In this document: positions 7,254 through 11,377 of the stretch, one piece after another | Numbering within the stretch: position 1 is the first letter of the stretch | Layout: each line of letters opens with the position of its first letter | Origin: Larix sibirica | Taxonomy: Eukaryota > Streptophyta > Pinopsida > Pinales > Pinaceae | Assembly (NCBI GenBank): GCA_004151065.3 | Contig: NWUY0300040272.1 | Coordinates: forward strand, 11,428-22,804 | Length of the DNA stretch: 11,377 bases | Direction of reading: 5' to 3' | Made by a program: the position numbers and the translations under genes | The notes under the pieces: model-generated | The model's database searches: none | Told to the model about the DNA's origin: nothing | Seen by the model: only the letters and a program-made list of their open reading frames with translations

Positions 7254-8886
7254 AAAATCTTTCTTCGTCCCGAAGAAATAGGGAGATGAAAACAAGTTGG
7301 AGTTGAATGAAAAAATTGTAAGTGACTGAGTAATAAGAAGAATTTGTCTTTACTGCTGGGACTGAATGGTGCTAGCAGACAATTTCTCTTGGACACATAC
7401 TTCGACAATGGATTCTGAAGACACTGATAGCTAATGCTGAAAGTATTGCCATACATGAAGTGCATTTTGAATGTCAATGGTAAGAGTAGTGAGGCTAGAA
7501 AGACTCTCCATTTTTTCGTGGATAGGTCGGTCTTGAATATTTATCATATCTTGCCCCAGTATTAGTGTTTTGATGTCGACGATGGAGATAAGTCGATGGA
7601 GATGTGGCATGATCTTTTCTACTTTTGACAGGCTTACTCAAGCTTGTGTGATCTACTGATCTTCTTTCTTTTCCATCTTTGCTAACTTCATGTGTTCTAT
7701 ATTGATTTGGTTGTAGAGGGTTTGTGCTAAAGCTTCATCGATAGTCTGTTGTTGCTGTTGGAGGGTGTTAATGAGATCTTGAGTTTTCTGCATTTTGCAA
7801 ACACATTACCATAATGTGCATACCAGTTGCGCAGTACTTCTGTAGTCGTAGCATATTCTTGGGCATATTGTGCTAACATACTATGTGCTTCTGTAAAGGT
7901 CGTGTACTAGTTTGTCATGATGATAGATGTTTCTTCAAATTGATCCTGCCATTCCTTGGCTAACTGTTCTTGTAAGGTTGACATGACACTTTCAAATAAT
8001 GCATATGCTTTGTCGAGAGGATTTTCAATGTCGATCCTCGACGTAATAGGTACCACTTGTTGGACTAAGTTTTCACACTTAGTAAAAAATGTAGATTGTG
8101 TTGCTTGAAGGTTTCAATGCGTTCTTTGTCTTCATTTCTTCTTTGCCTAAGCTCTCGGTCAATAGCATCTGTGAGCAGATCAAGTTGTTCTTCTTTGGCT
8201 TGTTGAGGGTCGAAAGTGGCAATAGGACCCAGTTGATCCAGATGTAAAGTAAGTAGAGGTTGCTGTTGGAGGTGTTGTAGGTGCTACTGTTGTTTCTGAT
8301 TTTCTTTTTCTTTTCTCTTCTTTTCTATCCTTTGCTTCTTATTTTTCCTTTCTTTATCTTTTTCATTTTTCTTTTGGATTTTTTTCTGCTTTTTCCTTGT
8401 TGGCAGCTTCTTTATCTTGTGCTGCTCATGTTTCTTCATTTTGCTGCTCTACTGGTGCTGCAGGAGTTAAGTCAACGGTAGGAGGAGAGGGTATCTTGGT
8501 TGTATCAACCGAAAGTGGTGAAGTGACTTCGGTTTATTCAGAGGGCGGTGGGGAAGTGGTCGGTGGTGGGGAAGCAGTTGGCGGTGAGGTTGGTAAGTCG
8601 GATGTGCTGAGTTCTATCGAAGGAGAGGGGGATAGGTCGTAACTGTTTCCCGAGGTCAGATTTTCGTGCGACAAAAGTAGATCCTGTTTGTTTGTCGAGG
8701 CAGGTTCAATAGTCGGTTTGGAAACTTCAAAAAGGGTTTCCAGTGGCACGTTGGTGGTATTGAATTGGTCAGGGTCTTTCTGAACTGAAGGGGTTGGGGA
8801 TAGTACCTAAGTGGGGTGGTCGACTGGTAAGGGTGTAAAAGTAGATGTTTGTTGTGAACCAACATCATTGTTAGGATCAGGTTTTT
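7254..8886 (-). pseudogene. Element B extra ORF, C-terminal half (Pro-rich, coiled-coil), frameshifted
   Basis: This continues the long frame at 8887-10746 after frame changes. From the right: a Pro/Ser/Thr-rich part (8530-8860) with a TAG at 8807-8809 and TAA at 8534-8536; a strongly Lys/Glu-rich helix (about 8290-8440); a charged helical part with DLLTDAIDRELRQRRNEDK; another with YALFESVMSTLQEQLAKEW (about 7930-8010); a Gln-rich coil (LQQQQQTIDEALAQTL, about 7720-7770); and a helical end before the polypurine tract. Frame changes fall near 8882 (A5 on the minus strand), near 8380 (A7), around 8085-8115 and near 7795, mostly at A or T runs. I recognise no enzyme, and no convincing membrane segment. 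A structural or scaffold role is a guess from the heptad-like composition. Confidence 0.6.
8290..8440 (-). other. Lys/Glu-rich low-complexity helix in the B extra ORF
   Basis: The minus strand is nearly all purine and encodes mixed Lys, Glu, Arg, Gln and Asn with hardly any hydrophobic residues, as in a single charged alpha helix. On the plus strand the same bases look like a Phe/Leu-rich membrane peptide, which is only the complement. A frame change lies within it near 8380. Confidence 0.6.
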
Positions 8887-10746
8887 CTCTAGAATAGTTT
8901 CAGTATATCCAAAAATATTTGGATCGGAAGCTAGATGTGGTGGTACTTGCTTGGATATATGAACATATGGTGGAGGTAAGTCGGTTTGCTGGCTGATGTT
9001 GGCTATGAATGGTTTCTTTATAATAATTCGCTTCCAGTCAGGGAGGATTGAAGGTAACTGGTTAATGAACTCTTGTAGATCTAAATCAGTCTGTATTTTC
9101 GCTCTTAGAGGAGCGGGGAGCTATTGTATAAAACTGGGGCTAAAAGATGAAGTAGTAGCAGATGTGGGTGAAGGTGTAACAACGGTCTAAGAAGTTGGCA
9201 TGATGTCTTATTCCATGACAGAAGTTGGGGACAAAGGTGGTGGAATTTGGGTAAGTTCGACATGCGGTTTGTCCACAAATTTAACTTTCTTACTTGGCGG
9301 AGCCTGTACCTATTGTTGTTCTTCCTTTGCAATAAATTTTGCTAGTTGATCAGCAACATAAATATTGTTCTTGGTAGCATGTTCCAATACCTGATATGCA
9401 TGGTTGAAGAGTTCAACATTATCTTCTTCTGTTGGTTCCTGGAGGATAAGTTTCCGCTTTCCTTTCCCTCGCTTTTTGTTCTTACTGGTCTGTCGTGCTC
9501 AGAATATCTTGTCGGCAACTCGAAAAATGTTGTCTTTTGTTAAGGCATACTCCGGAAGCAGAGTATTCGACTAAGTACTGTCATCCAATTGGTCAGATGC
9601 ATTCAGTGGTTCTTGATGAGGAGTCATCACAATCCCTAAAAGATTGATCTCGACAATATGCTCAGGATTAATTTTGAATGTATTAAGGTGGAGTTGAACT
9701 TCATAATATTCTTCTTTTTCAGCATTTGTCAAAGGTTTGACCATTGGTTGGTTGACAAGTTTTTCTTGCGGTGGTATTTGTATTACTGTATTAGGCTGTC
9801 GGCTTAGTTTTGAAAATATTTTGTCGACCGTAGGATAGAAGTCGAGCTCCTATGTTGCTCCGAATTCTTCTTCTAAGTACCAAACCGATGTATGTTCGAG
9901 TGCTAACTAGATGGGTGCAGTCGGTGGCAGACCTCAACGAACATTTTGGGGAACTCTTCATCTAGTTGTTTTTACTTTCAAAGACTGGAACCAGTTTTCG
10001 AGCCAAATTTTGGTTGTTGTAGCACCGAGTTGACATTCACCTTTTGTGAAAGAGTCAAACTTCCACATCGGTGATCCTTTAAGTGCAGTGAACTCTTTGT
10101 ATCTTGTTGGTCGAAGATGACACATGGCGATCCAAATGTTAAACGAAGGATATCATATCTTTGATCCCTCCTCTTGGAATTTATGGAAAATATGTCAAAC
10201 AATTTTTGCCAAGTGCTCAGCTCATCGGTAGACTTTCCATTTTGACGCCACATTTTGCACGGCTTCGAGCATGTCGAGTTTAAGGCCGGACCCTCGACCA
10301 GTACTTGTTAATGCGATCGACACAACTCGCTCCACTATTCTATGTGTGCCATAAATGATTTGGTTGACAACTAACCCTCTGGAATTTTTTCTTGTGGGAG
10401 TACCTGTGAAATATTTAACCAAAGCAGGGTTTGGTCGGATATGTACTATATCCCCTTTGTTGGACAATCCGGTGATTTGATTGACCAGGTCGCCATTGAT
10501 ATCGACCGGTATGTCGAAGTAGAATTTCCCATCGTGGTATCGGCTCACAATGAACTGGGCTATCACTTCTTTTATCCCTACAAATCTATTTACCAAAGGT
10601 GTGTTGATGTAGTTGAGGATGGTGCGTTTGAGTTCTTGGAAGAATAACATCCAAGTCTCTTCCAATTCAATATTTATAGCGGAGTTGTTATTCATGGGCG
10701 AGCGCATAGTGGGTGGTTGTATCAATTGTGAGTTTGGTGAAGGCAA
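8887..10746 (-). pseudogene. Element B extra ORF, N-terminal half, one frame with many stops
   Basis: A coding-like frame lies downstream of integrase on the same strand. From about 10746 (first ATG near 10707) it reads a globular stretch: LEETWMLFFQELKRTILNYI, FIVSRYHDGKFYFDIPVDI, LVNQITGLSNKGDIVHI, FNIWIAMCHLRP, KIWLENWFQSLK and VWYLEEEFGAT. No frameshift is needed down to about 8887. Thirteen in-frame stops lie at 10222, 10195, 10153, 9958, 9934, 9907, 9850, 9571, 9499, 9310, 9208, 9187 and 9121 (lowest base of each): six TGA, six TAG, one TAA. A basic patch (KNKKRGKGKRK, about 9460) could bind nucleic acid or act as a nuclear signal. I do not recognise the domain. Extra ORFs between integrase and 3' LTR are known in some plant retroelements, often called env-like; nothing here shows an envelope. 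Confidence 0.65.
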
Positions 10747-11110
10747 TAAATTCGATTGACAGTTTTTTGAGGCTTCATCCGATGCATGCCGAATTATCTG
10801 CTCCTTGTGTCGAGTTTGTTGATGACTTGACTTTAAATTTTTCTGTTCTTCAGTGCGATGTTGGTGTACTCCTTTATCCTTTGGTGTGCTATGTTGGTCG
10901 GGTTCGTGTCAGTTAGGTCGAGAATTTCTTTCGAAGCTTCTTGTCGACTTGTTTCGCCTTGCCTATAATTCTCGTGTCAATGGTCATGCCTCAGATGTCA
11001 TTTTCTGGTCTCAGACGATCTTCTACTTGTATAGCTTCTTGCATCGCCATTGTCAGTACTGTCTCTCCAGTATCTTGTCATGATGAACCTTCCAATACAC
11101 TTCTCTTTTT
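10747..11110 (-). other. Linker between B integrase and the extra ORF
   Basis: About 360 bases follow the integrase stop. The frame of the extra ORF can be followed upstream with stops at 10909-10911 (TGA) and 10963-10965 (TAG), so the true start of that ORF may lie in here; a second frame with an ATG at about 10989 (MTIDTRIIGKAKQ) is also coding-like but has several stops. No splice site or promoter can be named with confidence. The start is unresolved. Confidence 0.4.
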
Positions 11111-11377
11111 TTATGTTATGTAGCGTTTTAGTCGCACGTCGTTGACAAGTTTTTGGAACACGCTCCCTTGTAGCGTTTTCAATCAAACTGCCCTGTTAGC
11201 ATGGATTTCTTCAACGACATAGGGACCCAATCATGCAATGTGTATCTTTTTAGGCTTCCCTTTGATTCGACTATCATATCAAGGCTAGATCGCCAGCTGA
11301 TATATTTTTGTTTTGTATGTTTTTGTCGTGCCAAGCTTTCTGTTGTTGCTTTTGGATTTCTTGATGGTGGATTGCTA
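11111..11377 (-). pseudogene. Element B integrase C-terminus, partial and degenerate
   Basis: The minus strand enters at 11377 in the helix before the integrase C-terminal domain (KAWHDKNIQNKNISAGDLAL). After a break the frame carries a short basic strand (SRIKGKPKK), then the GPY/F-type core with GPYVVEEIH, and ends VFQKLVNDVRLKRYIT at a TAA (11111-11113). The Trp expected just before LGPY is a TGA (11231-11233), and another TGA sits at 11183-11185. The end lacks a chromodomain. It differs in sequence from the A1 integrase C-terminus (ending LKLYNKPL), so B belongs to another family. The catalytic core lies beyond the window. Position immediately upstream of the extra ORF defines the latter as post-integrase. 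Confidence 0.75.

Noticed and set aside
7208-7477. Minus-strand open stretch crossing into the LTR
   Set aside because: It spans the polypurine tract and LTR start. Part is the out-of-frame end of the extra ORF, so it is not a separate gene.
8281-8481. Plus-strand peptide rich in Phe and Leu, like a membrane protein
   Set aside because: It is the complement of the Lys/Glu-rich purine tract of the minus-strand ORF; there is no other coding sign on the plus strand.
8397-8642. Plus-strand Gly/Val/Glu-rich frame
   Set aside because: It is the complement of the Pro/Ser/Thr-rich minus-strand coding and has no domain.
8656-8868. Minus-strand frame in line with 8887-10746 continuing past 8887
   Set aside because: Below about 8882 the natural Pro/Ser/Thr-rich peptide is in another frame (joining 8534-8749), so this in-line stretch is most likely read after a one-base indel.
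9121-10224. Alternative genetic code or programmed readthrough to explain the in-frame stops
   Set aside because: All three stop codons occur, they fall irregularly, and integrase and pol nearby show ordinary decay. Substitution of CGA, CAG or TGG is simpler.
9978-10253. Minus-strand open stretch (90 codons) inside the B extra ORF
   Set aside because: It is in a different frame from the flanking coding. The frame of 10222-10746 continues through this stretch with natural peptide (FNIWIAMCHLRP, KIWLENWFQSLK) and only stop codons, so this open stretch is a shadow.
10441-11123. Several plus-strand open stretches, including Cys-rich peptides
   Set aside because: They are complements of the minus-strand integrase end, linker and extra ORF; no motif supports them.
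1-11377. CRISPR array, bacterial operon, tRNA or rRNA gene, or primer-binding site
   Set aside because: No regularly spaced repeats, Shine-Dalgarno-led genes, cloverleaf or tRNA 3'-end complement next to an LTR was seen. The only long repeat is the 940-base pol block.

Overview
The window looks like intergenic, transposon-derived DNA from a land plant. Everything recognisable is decayed Ty3/gypsy (Metaviridae-type) LTR retrotransposon, and all of it reads on the minus strand. No intact gene, host gene, tRNA, rRNA or CRISPR array is visible. Plant origin is inferred from the style of the gag-pol sequence and the LTR promoter; the species cannot be told, though a large repeat-rich genome is likely.

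Layout, plus coordinates with genes running right to left. (1) 1-5513 is element A1, in normal order: gag with zinc knuckle (4190-5513), aspartic protease (3527-4162), a linker, reverse transcriptase (about 2372-3262), RNase H (about 1866-2400), integrase (705-1865) and a 3' tail (1-704). No LTR is seen at either end. Each enzyme is broken by stops, frameshifts, deletions or changed catalytic residues. (2) A single N at 5514 marks a sequence join. (3) 5515-6943 is A2, part of a second gag-pol copy (RNase H, RT, upstream linker). Its first 940 bases repeat 2125-3064 with one mismatch; homology then drops abruptly to an old-relative level. (4) 6944-7239 is a probable 296-base 3' LTR of a different element, B, which appears to have inserted into A2 in the same orientation. 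(5) 7240-11377 is the 3' half of B: polypurine tract, a very long broken reading frame downstream of integrase (about 7254-10746), a linker, and the integrase C-terminus (11111-11377).

The most unusual item is B's extra reading frame between integrase and the 3' LTR. It spans about 3.5 kb (up to roughly 1,160 codons). About 1.86 kb stays in one frame although 13 stop codons, nearly all TGA or TAG, interrupt its first 1.1 kb; this fits methylation-driven C-to-T decay without indels. It has a globular N-terminal part I do not recognise, a Pro/Ser/Thr-rich middle, a Lys/Glu-rich helix and a Gln-rich coiled-coil end. The other key point is the exact duplication abutting the N: it may be an assembly artefact, so copy counts and the A1/A2 junction should be treated with caution.
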